Assembly: GCA_016930915.1 (NCBI GenBank) | Contig: JAFGFU010000001.1 | Span: 62,001 to 126,000 of the forward strand | DNA length: 64,000 nt | Source: Campylobacterales bacterium | GTDB lineage: Bacteria; Campylobacterota; Campylobacteria; Campylobacterales; Sulfurospirillaceae | Direction of reading: 5' to 3' | In this document: piece by piece, positions 25,999 to 34,686 of the stretch | How positions within the stretch are numbered: position 1 is the stretch's first letter | How the letters are laid out: each line of letters starts with the position of its first letter | Notes under the pieces: model-generated | The model's input: only the letters and a program-made list of their open reading frames with translations | Databases searched by the model: none | What the model was told of the DNA's origin: nothing | Position numbers and translations under genes: made by a program

Positions 25999-28900
25999 TT
26001 AAATAAACTTTTGAATCAGTGTCTCGAGATCTTTCTTGCTAATTTGGTTTGGTAAAATAGCATCAAAAGCAACATGGGTTTCTTGGCTTTTGTTTTTTGA
26101 GTCAATAAACATAATGGTATGTATTTTCCCAGTATGATGTTCGTTGGCAATAGATTCTAGCATGGAGAAGAAAGTTTCTTCATCTTCTAAGAGCATCTCT
26201 TTATCAAACAATACAACCTTATAGTGGTTAGCTTCAAGTTTTTGTTTTAGACCGTTATATGAATGAGCTGCTTCAACATTTTCACACATTTTGCTAAGAA
26301 CACTGGTGAAAATTTTGGTTTCTATAGGACTTTTTTTCAAAACAAGAACATCCTTAATACCTAAAGAAGGTGCTTGATTCATGCCTTTTTGATTGAGAAA
26401 TACTTCTTTTTCTCTTACTGCTTCTTCAAAAGGCAGCATACTTGCTGGTATCTCTTGGGTTGTATCTATTTTTTCTGAAGGTGCAACGACTTCAGGCATA
26501 GCAGAGGGTTTTTCTTCGGTGTTGGTATTGTCAATCTTATCTTGAATAAAAACATTGAGAATACTAATAATATTATCTTTTTTAATAGGTTTTGTGATGT
26601 ATTCATCCAATCCCTCTTTCATGAAGCGTTCACGATCACCTTTGAGTGCATTGGCTGTAATAGCGACAATTGGTATATGCGGTTGATGATTTTTGTCTTC
26701 ATATTCTAAAATTTTATGGGTTGCTTCAATTCCATCCATAACAGGCATAGCAATATCCATAAAAATCATGTCAAAAGAATCTGTCTTTCTGCGTTCTAAA
26801 GCCTGAAGACCATTAGGAACAATAGTGATATTTAATCCTAGATCTTCCAGTGTTCTACGGATTAATTTTTGGTTGATTTCATTGTCTTCAGCCACAAGAA
26901 CATTCGCTTTGAATTTTTTGCCAAATGTTCCTCTTTGAATAGGTTGTGGTTCAATGCGATCTTCTCGTGTTGGCAAGAACTCACGTTTTGCTTCTAGTGC
27001 TTTGACCAGTTTTGATACATTGATAGGCTCATAAATAGGCGTAATGTATTTTGTACTGTATTCATTAAATTTAGATTGCTGAGAGGATTTTAAAATTAAA
27101 AGAATAGGAAGTTTTATTTTTTTATACTCTTCAAGTTCTTCTTTGGTAAGGTTATTATAATCAGCAACGATGATATTACTATTTGATTTAAAGATGAGAT
27201 TTTTAAGTGCTGGAAAATCACTGTAATAACGTACTTGAGAACCGAAATATTTAAAATAGTCATACATAAATTCAGTGTGTGCTTTTGTGCTATTCATCGG
27301 TGAGTAAAGTGCACAATTAAAATCGCTGAAATGATTTTTATAGTCTGTTCCGCTTGAATTTGATTCGGGTAAGTCTAAAATAAAGAAAAATCGACTGCCC
27401 TGACCTTCATCGCTTTCAACTTCAAGTTTACCACCCATAAGTGCAATATATTTTGAAGAAATTGTAAGCCCAAGACCTGTACCACCAAATTTACGAGTAA
27501 TGGTCGAATCTGCTTGATTGAATGCATCGAAAATACCTTCAATTTTCTCCTTATTGATACCAATACCAGAGTCTTGAACGCTAAAAATAACTCTTGCTTT
27601 ATCTAATGGGGCATTTTCTAAACGTTTGATTTCAACTGTTATTTGACCATTATTAGGAGTAAATTTAACTGCATTACTCATGAGGTTAATGAGAACTTCT
27701 TTAATTTTAACAGCATCGCCTTTGAGGTAATTGTGAAGGCTAGGGTCAATATATAAAGAGAGCTGAATATTTTTCTCAGCCGCTTTAGGTCCATAAACTT
27801 CAACTGCATTTTCAAACTCATCAATAGGTGAAAAAAGAATCTCGTCAATTTCAATTTTATTACTTTCCACTTTTGAGAGGTCAAGGATATTGTTAATAAT
27901 TGCCAATAAGTTTTCAGAGCTTTTTTCAATAACATCTACAAATTCACGTTTTTCTTCATCAAGATCAGAATTTTTAAGGAGTTCTGTAAAACCAATAATA
28001 CCGTTCAGTGGTGTTCTTATTTCATGTGACATATTTGCAAGGAAGATACTTTTTGCGGCACTTGCTTCTTCTGCATTTTTCTTCTCTTTTGCAATATTTT
28101 CAATAGCTTTATCAATAATGCCATACGCAACGTTCATACCTTCTGCGGTATTAAAATCAACTTTCTCTTTTGTTTCCGCAAGTTCTTCAACACGCATGAA
28201 GATATTTTCAAGACCTTTAATGTTTTTTCTAAATTGTGCAGAAAGCCCAAGCCCTAAGAACATAAGCACAATTGAAATAATCCATATAAGCCCAGTCAGT
28301 GCCAGTTGAATTTTATTTTGATTGTTAAAGCTTCTTCCTTCTTCATTTAGTGAAAGCTTAATAATTTGAGCAGACTTATTAAGAAGGTCAATTTTTTTTG
28401 TCAAAAGATTGAACCATAGTGTGGGATCAATCAGATATTCACCACTTTGAACAGCTGTTATCAGTTCTGCCTTAACATGGGTGATTTCCTCCTCTAGTTT
28501 GACGTTTTCAGGGAGTTTATAAAGGTTTTCAATTTGTGCTCTTGTGTTGGCATCATTGATTGTTGTGTAGTCGAAAAGATTGGAAACACTAAAAATTTTG
28601 ATCCAAATATTGAGTTCTTCAGGGCTAAACGGAACATATTGACTTAAAATTTTAGAAACAAAACCTCGTTCTTGTCCTATAAATTCGATGTTTTTATAGA
28701 GTGAAACCAGTGAGTAGCTGAGGTTTGAAATATTTGAGTTTGTGTTAACGGTACCAATGGATTCAAGTTCTTTTAAAAGATGTGCATTGAGTTGACTATA
28801 ATAACCAAAGAAAACATCATTGAAATTAATAGAGAAACCATCTACTTTTTGGCGAACTTCAACAATTTTGGTAAGAAGGGCAACGGAATTTTTAAGAGAA

Positions 28901-29214
28901 GAAGACATCTCTCGTGTTTGAAAATAATCATGAAACTCTTTAATAGCTTTGTTAACATTAATACGCTGTTCTTGAAGTGCTTCTTTTGCAATCCCTCCTT
29001 CGCTCGAAAGGTACGAGGCGCTCAAACCCCTTTCCTTTGCTAGTTCAATAGAAAGAGAACTGAGGACTTGGGTACTTTCAAATTTACTCTTATGTTGTAA
29101 CGTGGCATCAAATTGAGTATACGTTACAAAGAAAAAGTAACTTGAAAAAATAAAAAGAATAATCAGCGGATATTGACTGATGAGTCTTAAGGTGTTTTGC
29201 ATGGTTAATTTCAT
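25999..29214 (-). CDS. NIT-domain hybrid sensor histidine kinase
   Basis: A 1071-residue inner-membrane hybrid kinase. TM1 (about 12-32) and TM2 (about 302-326) flank a large periplasmic helical domain with ELAKERGLSASYLSS, the signature of NIT (nitrate/nitrite-sensing) domains. HisKA follows with H397 in NMSHEIRTPLNG, then an ATPase domain (SGIGINKEKIEGIFDAF, GGTGLGLTIS). A degenerate receiver-like stretch (about 625-750) precedes a complete receiver (D820 in FMDIAMPVMDG). The C-terminal ~120 residues look like a third receiver whose site reads VVLFDKEML. NIT domains are named for nitrate binding, but the ligand here is inferred only from the family. It is co-directional with the flanking genes. 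Confidence 0.88.
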   Translation of the reverse strand: MKLTMQNTLRLISQYPLIILFIFSSYFFFVTYTQFDATLQHKSKFESTQVLSSLSIELAKERGLSASYLSSEGGIAKEALQEQRINVNKAIKEFHDYFQTREMSSSLKNSVALLTKIVEVRQKVDGFSINFNDVFFGYYSQLNAHLLKELESIGTVNTNSNISNLSYSLVSLYKNIEFIGQERGFVSKILSQYVPFSPEELNIWIKIFSVSNLFDYTTINDANTRAQIENLYKLPENVKLEEEITHVKAELITAVQSGEYLIDPTLWFNLLTKKIDLLNKSAQIIKLSLNEEGRSFNNQNKIQLALTGLIWIISIVLMFLGLGLSAQFRKNIKGLENIFMRVEELAETKEKVDFNTAEGMNVAYGIIDKAIENIAKEKKNAEEASAAKSIFLANMSHEIRTPLNGIIGFTELLKNSDLDEEKREFVDVIEKSSENLLAIINNILDLSKVESNKIEIDEILFSPIDEFENAVEVYGPKAAEKNIQLSLYIDPSLHNYLKGDAVKIKEVLINLMSNAVKFTPNNGQITVEIKRLENAPLDKARVIFSVQDSGIGINKEKIEGIFDAFNQADSTITRKFGGTGLGLTISSKYIALMGGKLEVESDEGQGSRFFFILDLPESNSSGTDYKNHFSDFNCALYSPMNSTKAHTEFMYDYFKYFGSQVRYYSDFPALKNLIFKSNSNIIVADYNNLTKEELEEYKKIKLPILLILKSSQQSKFNEYSTKYITPIYEPINVSKLVKALEAKREFLPTREDRIEPQPIQRGTFGKKFKANVLVAEDNEINQKLIRRTLEDLGLNITIVPNGLQALERRKTDSFDMIFMDIAMPVMDGIEATHKILEYEDKNHQPHIPIVAITANALKGDRERFMKEGLDEYITKPIKKDNIISILNVFIQDKIDNTNTEEKPSAMPEVVAPSEKIDTTQEIPASMLPFEEAVREKEVFLNQKGMNQAPSLGIKDVLVLKKSPIETKIFTSVLSKMCENVEAAHSYNGLKQKLEANHYKVVLFDKEMLLEDEETFFSMLESIANEHHTGKIHTIMFIDSKNKSQETHVAFDAILPNQISKKDLETLIQKFI

Positions 29215-29236
29215 GGTGAGCGTCCTTTACTAACTG

Positions 29237-29632
29237 TTAATTTAATATTATTTTGTAATTGGAGGCAATTTCTTTACACACGGGACTATTTTGGGCACCT
29301 TGTTTCAAAAGTAAAATAGCTTCATCTTGTTTTGTTTGTGTTTTTAAATACGCTTCAGCAAGGTAACATTTTGCATTTACATTTCCTCTCATAACTGCTT
29401 GCTCTAAGTAAGGAATTGACAAGGAGGCATTGGCTTCAATACCTTCTCCATGAAGATACATCTTTCCTAAATAAAAGTATCCTTGTGTACTGTTTTCTTG
29501 TTTAATAGAGCGTTCAAAAAGATCTTTTGCTTCTGCAAATTTACCACTTTTATAAGCAATAACAGCAGAACGAAAAAGATTTGCATGTGCAAAGGAGATT
29601 AAAAGAACGGTAGCTAATAAAACTTTTTTCAT
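29237..29632 (-). CDS. Periplasmic Sel1/TPR-repeat protein
   Basis: A 131-residue exported protein with a signal peptide ending ...SFAHA. The mature part is three Sel1/TPR-like helical repeats (AYKSGKFAEAKDLFERSI, GYFYLGKMYLHGEGIEAN, AKCYLAEAYLKTQTKQDEAI). Two cysteines are present (NAKCYL and SPVCKEI). It overlaps the upstream PAS/HPt-like gene by four bases and precedes the hybrid kinase by 22 bases. A natural guess is a periplasmic partner for the kinase sensor domain, but nothing in the sequence proves this. Confidence 0.75.
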   Translation of the reverse strand: MKKVLLATVLLISFAHANLFRSAVIAYKSGKFAEAKDLFERSIKQENSTQGYFYLGKMYLHGEGIEANASLSIPYLEQAVMRGNVNAKCYLAEAYLKTQTKQDEAILLLKQGAQNSPVCKEIASNYKIILN

Positions 29633-30801
29633 AAAATACTTTCCTTAAATAGCATAATGCTTGCTTGAAGTTTATCAAGGGTATGCAAAAGTTCCTCTTT
29701 GGTGTCAAAATCCAAGCTGGTTTCTAAATGTTCAAATTGGTGAAAAAGTGGGATAATTTGTAAATGCAAAGCAATGCTTTTTAATTTCATGATTTCTATT
29801 TTAGCAACATCCCGTTTATTGGTATTGATAGCATCTGTAATAAGGGGCATACTTGTTGCAAGAGCGTCTATGTACTCTTCTATAATTTGAGCAAGTGTTT
29901 GAATGTCAAGTCCTAGTTCCTCAGCACAATTTGCCAAATCGAATTCTTGTTCTGCTTCTGATTGTTCATCCTCTTTTTCTATTTCTATCGCCAGAAGCGT
30001 TACATCATTGCGTAGAGCTTCGTAAGTATCTTCAGGATAACTCTCTGTATCTGTAAGTGTAGGTGTTGTTTCAAATGAAAAATCATCTGCTTGAATTTGA
30101 TCAAGTGAATGATACTCTATTGTCTCATTATCATGAGATGCTTCTGCGGGCTCTTTTTCTAAAATAGTTTCATCAAATTTTAGTTTAAATGCCAGTGGTT
30201 CTTCTTCAAATGGTGACATTTCAAGAGGGAGTGATAATGATGGCGTTTCGCTAGAGGGTTCGTTCTCTGTTAGCGTTTCATGCATCGTTAATAAAGGCTC
30301 TTCTTTTGTTTCAGTATCTTTATAATCGGTTTCAAAAGAATTGAAGGAGGCATTAAGAGAAGAGGTATCAGCGACAAAAGAAGTACTCTTTTCTAGAGGC
30401 TCTTTTTCTTCAGATTCTGGTATTTGAATGATAGGTTCAAAAGAAGAGGTAAAGGCAGAAAAATCTTGTTTATTACTTGTATCAGCTATCTCTACTGCAT
30501 AGAATAAGGAAGAGCCATTAATCTCTTTTGGAAGGTGAATTTCACTAATGCTTAAGGATGTATCAAGCTCTTTTCCACTTTTTGTCTTAATAAGAACTCG
30601 TTTACTTGGCGTGCCACTATGAAGGGCATAATCAATCCATGAAAAATTTTTAAACTTAACAATAAAGCCAGGTTTGTTGACAAAAAGGTCTGCAAAATCA
30701 TTGTGATAATTACAGAAATCTTCCATATCTTCGTACCCTAAAAGGGACAACTCTTGATTTCCTAGCCCTAAAAATAAGCCATTTTTATCATAAAGTACCA
30801 A
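29629..30801 (-). CDS. Large acidic protein with PAS-like start and degenerate HPt-like end
   Basis: A 390-residue protein without a membrane segment. The N-terminal about 110 residues resemble a PAS fold (LYDKNGLFLGLGNQELSLLGYEDMEDF ... VLIKTKSGKEL). A very acidic, low-complexity linker rich in Glu, Ser and Thr spans about 120-280. The last 105 residues look like an HPt four-helix bundle (AEELGLDIQTLAQIIEEYI ... IEIMKLKSIALHLQI), but the usual HxLKG phospho-His position appears to be Met and the Gly is Ser. It is the first gene of the signalling operon. The PAS and HPt calls are fold guesses from pattern, not firm. Confidence 0.65.
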   Translation of the reverse strand: MVLYDKNGLFLGLGNQELSLLGYEDMEDFCNYHNDFADLFVNKPGFIVKFKNFSWIDYALHSGTPSKRVLIKTKSGKELDTSLSISEIHLPKEINGSSLFYAVEIADTSNKQDFSAFTSSFEPIIQIPESEEKEPLEKSTSFVADTSSLNASFNSFETDYKDTETKEEPLLTMHETLTENEPSSETPSLSLPLEMSPFEEEPLAFKLKFDETILEKEPAEASHDNETIEYHSLDQIQADDFSFETTPTLTDTESYPEDTYEALRNDVTLLAIEIEKEDEQSEAEQEFDLANCAEELGLDIQTLAQIIEEYIDALATSMPLITDAINTNKRDVAKIEIMKLKSIALHLQIIPLFHQFEHLETSLDFDTKEELLHTLDKLQASIMLFKESIL

Positions 30802-30867
30802 ACTAAGATCCTTTAGTTAGTAAACATAAATAACCCCAATTCTAGCTGACTTATACTTAAAATCAGG

Positions 30868-32667
30868 CTACTTTTTTAAGTTTTTAAAGAGATTTGAGCC
30901 ATGTTTTTGACCAATAGTAAACACCAATTCGTTTTCTGTAGCAGTGCATATGGCGTCAAATGTGCCAAAATAGTTGAGGAGTTTTTTAATAGTTGCTGCG
31001 CCAATACCTTCAATGTTTTGAAGTTCCAAGCTTAAATCTTTACTCTGTTTTTTCTTTTGATGGTATGTAATAGCAAAACGATGAGCTTCATCTCTCAATC
31101 TTTGAATAAACTGTAAGCGTTTATCATTCGGAGGTAATTTTAAGGATTGGTTTTTGGTACAGATTATGTCGTGTGCATTTCCCTTTGCACGGTGTGCCTT
31201 AGCGTCAATTTTTTCTTTTGCAATCGCTAAAACATCAAGCTGTATTTTTTTCTCTTTAAGTAAAGAGAGAGCAAGTTTTAGCAAGGTTTCCCCTCCATCA
31301 AGTATCCAAAGATCAGGAGGTGATTCTTTGGAAAAATCAGCAATACGACGCTCTAGCATCTCTTTCATCTGTGCATATTCATTGGTGTGATGTAAGGCAT
31401 AACGACGGTAGCTTGATTTATCAAACTTCTCATCCCAAACCACCATTGCTCCCACAGGTGCTTGACCGCCTAAATGAGAGTTGTCAAAAACCTCAATGCG
31501 TTTTGGGAGTGCGCTCAGATCAAAAAGTGTTTGAAGCTGTTCATTGAGGGCATGGTTATTTTTTGTAGAGTGTTGTAGTAAAAGTGCTTGAGCATTTTTT
31601 AATGCCATGGAAGTCAAATAATATTTTTCTCCTCGCTTTGGTACATTAATTATAATTTTTTCTCCAAATTTTTCACTTAAAAATTGGCTTATCTGCGTTT
31701 GTTCGCTAAACGATTCTGCAAGAAGAATTTCGTGCGAAAAGGTTTGATTCATTGGATGATAGAATTCAAAAAGTGCTCGCTGATAAAGTTCTTCTTTTTC
31801 AAATCCATAAGCATTATGTAAGAAAGAGTGCGACGTTGAAACAATTTTCCCACTACGAATAAAAAGGCGCATAATAACAGCAGTTTTTTCTAGGATTTCG
31901 ATAGCAAAAACATCGTAATTTTCTAGGTTTAAGAGTTCTACATGCGTTACATGTAAAGATTCTTTGATGGCACGCATGGTATCTCGAAGTTTGGCTGCTT
32001 CTTCAAAATTTAGTTTTAAAGAAGCCTCTTCCATCTTTACATGTAAAAGGGAAATAAGCTTTTTTTGGTCATTTAAAATCGAAAGGGATTCTTGAACAAT
32101 TTTAGCATAATCGCTTGCAGATATTTTGCCTTCACAAGGAGCAAGACAGCGCTGGATTTGGTAAAATAAACATGCTTTTCCCTTATTTAAACACCCTTTT
32201 TTTTGCACCAACGGAAAGGTTAAATAGAGTGCATCCAACAGTGCTTTTGCTGAGCCTGAAAGCGGACCAAAGTATTTGATATTTTTATCGTTGATGATTT
32301 TACGTGTGATTTCAAAGCGAGGAAAAGGCTCTGCTAGATTAATCGCAATATAGGGATAGGTTTTGTCGTCCCGTAGTAAAATATTGTACTTGGGCTTGAG
32401 TTGTTTAATGAGGGAATTTTCCAAAATTAAAGCATCGTGTTCACTTTGAACAATAATAAATTCTACCTTTTCAACCTCGCTAATCATTTTTGCAATACGA
32501 GAGGAAAGAAGCGGTGAGGCTTTCAGTTCACCTGAAAAGCGAAAGTAGCTCTTCACGCGATTTTTAATATTTTTGGCTTTCCCTACATATAAAAGCATGC
32601 CTGAAGCATTAAAAAACTGATAAATCCCCGCATTTTCTGGGGCATTTTTTAGTGTATTTATGAGCAT
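30868..32667 (-). CDS. uvrC: Excinuclease ABC subunit C
   Basis: UvrC makes both incisions in nucleotide excision repair after damage recognition by UvrAB. The 599-residue protein has the N-terminal GIY-YIG nuclease (NAGIYQFFNASGMLLYVGKAKNIKNRV), a Cys-rich element (CLNKGKACLFYQIQRCLAPCEG), the UVR motif that binds UvrB, the RNase H-like second nuclease (EVFDNSHLGGQAPVGAMVVWD, DLWILDGG) and a C-terminal helix-hairpin-helix (LQNIEGIGAATIKKLLNYFG). One exact and one near palindrome copy encode LHVK and LHVT close to the UVR region. It overlaps the DUF721 gene by ten bases. Confidence 0.97.
   Translation of the reverse strand: MLINTLKNAPENAGIYQFFNASGMLLYVGKAKNIKNRVKSYFRFSGELKASPLLSSRIAKMISEVEKVEFIIVQSEHDALILENSLIKQLKPKYNILLRDDKTYPYIAINLAEPFPRFEITRKIINDKNIKYFGPLSGSAKALLDALYLTFPLVQKKGCLNKGKACLFYQIQRCLAPCEGKISASDYAKIVQESLSILNDQKKLISLLHVKMEEASLKLNFEEAAKLRDTMRAIKESLHVTHVELLNLENYDVFAIEILEKTAVIMRLFIRSGKIVSTSHSFLHNAYGFEKEELYQRALFEFYHPMNQTFSHEILLAESFSEQTQISQFLSEKFGEKIIINVPKRGEKYYLTSMALKNAQALLLQHSTKNNHALNEQLQTLFDLSALPKRIEVFDNSHLGGQAPVGAMVVWDEKFDKSSYRRYALHHTNEYAQMKEMLERRIADFSKESPPDLWILDGGETLLKLALSLLKEKKIQLDVLAIAKEKIDAKAHRAKGNAHDIICTKNQSLKLPPNDKRLQFIQRLRDEAHRFAITYHQKKKQSKDLSLELQNIEGIGAATIKKLLNYFGTFDAICTATENELVFTIGQKHGSNLFKNLKK
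32036..32047. repeat. Palindrome TTTACATGTAAA inside uvrC
   Basis: An exact copy read on the minus strand as LHVK (LLHVKMEEA). A near copy (GTTACATGTAAA) lies 90 bases away at 31946-31957. Confidence 0.95.
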
Positions 32668-33116
32668 GGTTTATTGGTTCGAATGGTAGCTTTGATGGCT
32701 TCAAAAAGGGCTTGTAGTTTTGGGTCTTCACAGCGTGATTCAAAACGACCATCAGCTTGTTCTGGATAAAAAATTTCTGATGGAGCGCCTATAATGAGGG
32801 ATTCTTCTTCACTTTTCTGATTGGTAACAAACGCTTGAATCTCTTTTACATGTAAAGCCGTGCATTCTGGAAAACGGATGTTAATTTCTTTTAATAGACT
32901 CTTTATTAAATTACGTTTATAATTAAATTCCATTTTGGCGCAGGGATGATTGAGTACAAAAAAAAGTGTTTCATTTTTTGTGTACACAAAGCGAATCATG
33001 CTTGTAAAGCTTTTGGGTAATACACTGAGCAATCTGTCATAACAGCGCATCTGCTCATATTTTTTCATAGAAGGTTGTTGTACAAGATGAGAAATTATAC
33101 TTTTAGAATCTTTCAT
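32658..33116 (-). CDS. DUF721/DciA-like protein
   Basis: A 152-residue soluble protein whose core (LLSVLPKSFTSMIRFVYTKNETLFFVLNHPCAKMEFNYKRNLIKSLLKEIN) has the DUF721 pattern. DciA, a DUF721 protein, assists loading of the replicative helicase DnaB in bacteria without DnaC. Assignment as DciA is an inference; the C-terminal 50 residues are not conserved in any way I recognise. The start is doubtful. A minus-strand TATAAT ends only seven bases upstream of the ATG at 33116, so either the mRNA is leaderless or the internal ATG at 33068 (MKKYEQMRCYD) is the true start. The latter would also remove the 30-base overlap with the divergent lipoprotein gene. Confidence 0.72.
   Translation of the reverse strand: MKDSKSIISHLVQQPSMKKYEQMRCYDRLLSVLPKSFTSMIRFVYTKNETLFFVLNHPCAKMEFNYKRNLIKSLLKEINIRFPECTALHVKEIQAFVTNQKSEEESLIIGAPSEIFYPEQADGRFESRCEDPKLQALFEAIKATIRTNKPCS
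32845..32856. repeat. Palindrome TTTACATGTAAA inside the DUF721 gene
   Basis: An exact copy read on the minus strand as LHVK (TALHVKEIQ). Confidence 0.95.
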
Positions 33117-33221
33117 GCGTTAATTATAGCATGTTTGGGGTTTGCTCTATTTGGGTGTGGTTATAAAGGGCCACCGGTGTACAAAGATAGTAATACAACA
33201 ACTTCTTACAAGAAACTTTAA
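33087..33221 (+). CDS. LptM-like small lipoprotein (absent from ORF track)
   Basis: A 44-residue ORF too short for the track. A basic start (MRNYTFRIFH) leads into a hydrophobic segment and the lipobox LFGC, lipidating Cys24. The mature peptide begins CGYKGPPVYKD. The CG-x-KGP start is the hallmark of LptM/YifL-type lipoproteins, which in E. coli stabilise the LPS translocon LptD/LptE. An LptD gene is 7 kb downstream. An AAGG lies 12 bases upstream, a weak ribosome-binding site. It starts inside the 5' end of the divergent DUF721 ORF as annotated and ends eight bases before nadB, so it may be co-transcribed with nadB. Confidence 0.78.
   Translation: MRNYTFRIFHALIIACLGFALFGCGYKGPPVYKDSNTTTSYKKL
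33124..33129 (-). promoter_or_regulatory. -10 element TATAAT for DUF721-uvrC
   Basis: The minus strand reads TATAAT seven bases before the annotated DUF721 start. A transcript from here would begin at about 33117, favouring the internal start at 33068 unless the mRNA is leaderless. It lies inside the LptM-like gene. Confidence 0.5.
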
Positions 33222-33228
33222 TCTTTAA

Positions 33229-34683
33229 ATGAAAACATCTTATGATGTGCTGATTATTGGCACGGGTATTGCAGGATTGAGTGCAGCGTTAGCTTTGCCA
33301 AAATCCCTCAATGTGCTTCTGATTTCAAAAGACTATGCCTGGGAATGTAATACGTTTTATGCTCAAGGTGGCGTTGCTGTTGCTAAAGATGATGCAGATG
33401 TTGCTTTACATGTAAAAGACACTCTTGAAGCAGGTGCGGGACATTGTAACCTAGAAGCAGTCAAGGTTTTATGTGCTGAGGGTCCTTTGGCAATTTCGAG
33501 ACTGATTGAGAGAGGGTTTTTGTTTGACGCCGATGAGGCAGGCAATTTACTTTATACTAAAGAAGCAGCGCACAGCACCAATCGTATTTTACATGCAGGA
33601 GGTGACGCAACGGGTCGCTATATTCACCTCTTTTTAATGCAACAACTCCCTTTCCCCATTCTTTATAACACGCAAGTAACAGACCTTTTAATTGAAAAAA
33701 ATGAATGTTTTGGTGCTCGTGTTTTTCATAATAATAGAACATTTAACCTTTATGCTAAAAAAGTGATTATTGCCAGTGGTGGCGTGGGGTCTTTATACGA
33801 ATATCATACGAATGCTCGTACGATTAGTGCGGATATGCAAGGTATTTGTTTGAGTCATGGTATTAAGCTTGATGATATGGAGATGATGCAATTTCATCCT
33901 ACCGTTTTTGTTTTAGGCAAAAGCGTTCGTAAACAGCTCTTAAGTGAGTCTTTGCGTGGCGAAGGGGCTATGGTTGTAGACGAAGACGGTAAGCGCTTTA
34001 CGTTTGAGTATGACCCTCGTGGTGAACTTGCACCAAGAGATGTTGTGAGTCGTGCTATTTTTAAACACAAACAAAATACAGGCAAGGATGTCTTTTTAGA
34101 TTTAAGTGCTTTTTCGCCTGAGCATTTTAAAGAGCGCTTTCCAAGTATTTATTTTAATATGAACAATATGGGTTATGATTTGCCAAAACAAAAAATTCCT
34201 ATTTCTCCAGCATTCCATTATTCAATGGGAGGTATTAAAACGGATTTGTATGGACATGTTTTACATGTAAAAGATCTTTATGCCGTAGGAGAGTGTGCGC
34301 ATACAGGTGTGCATGGAGCGAATCGATTGGCAAGTAATTCTTTATTGGAGGGATTGGTTTTTTCTGCACGCGTTGCTAAAGAGATTATTCAGACGATAGA
34401 GCAAGAAAAAGCAAAGTATCTTTTTGTGGAGGAAGAAGAGGAACTCATCAGAGAGGATGATAAAGTTTTAAAAAATGAACTGCGAGATTTGATGTGGTGT
34501 TATGCAGGTATACTTCGTGATCAAGAGGGGTTAAAAAAAGCATGTAAAAGGGTAGAAGAGATGTTGAAATTACCGATTGGAAAACTTCTTAAATTACGAT
34601 TGTTGGTTTCAAAAGAGATCATAACAAGTGCATTAAAACGCAAAGAGTCGTTGGGTGCGCATTATTTAACAGAAAGGAAATAA
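33229..34683 (+). CDS. nadB: L-aspartate oxidase
   Basis: NadB oxidises L-aspartate to iminoaspartate for NAD synthesis; with fumarate as acceptor it can work anaerobically. The 484-residue flavoprotein has an N-terminal FAD loop (IIGTGIAGLSAALAL), FYAQGGVAVA, the substrate-contact motif HSTNRILHAGGDATGR, the catalytic region ESLRGEGAMVVDEDGKRF and the C-terminal HTGVHGANRLASNSLLEG that completes FAD binding. It is slightly shorter than E. coli NadB (540). nadA and nadC are not in the window. Two exact palindrome copies encode LHVK in it. Confidence 0.95.
   Translation: MKTSYDVLIIGTGIAGLSAALALPKSLNVLLISKDYAWECNTFYAQGGVAVAKDDADVALHVKDTLEAGAGHCNLEAVKVLCAEGPLAISRLIERGFLFDADEAGNLLYTKEAAHSTNRILHAGGDATGRYIHLFLMQQLPFPILYNTQVTDLLIEKNECFGARVFHNNRTFNLYAKKVIIASGGVGSLYEYHTNARTISADMQGICLSHGIKLDDMEMMQFHPTVFVLGKSVRKQLLSESLRGEGAMVVDEDGKRFTFEYDPRGELAPRDVVSRAIFKHKQNTGKDVFLDLSAFSPEHFKERFPSIYFNMNNMGYDLPKQKIPISPAFHYSMGGIKTDLYGHVLHVKDLYAVGECAHTGVHGANRLASNSLLEGLVFSARVAKEIIQTIEQEKAKYLFVEEEEELIREDDKVLKNELRDLMWCYAGILRDQEGLKKACKRVEEMLKLPIGKLLKLRLLVSKEIITSALKRKESLGAHYLTERK
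33405..33416. repeat. Palindrome TTTACATGTAAA inside nadB (first copy)
   Basis: An exact copy, in frame as LHVK (VALHVKDTLE). Confidence 0.95.
34260..34271. repeat. Palindrome TTTACATGTAAA inside nadB (second copy)
   Basis: An exact copy extended by T and A (14-bp palindrome), in frame as LHVK (GHVLHVKDLYAV), 855 bases after the first copy in the same gene. Confidence 0.95.
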
Positions 34684-34686
34684 TAG

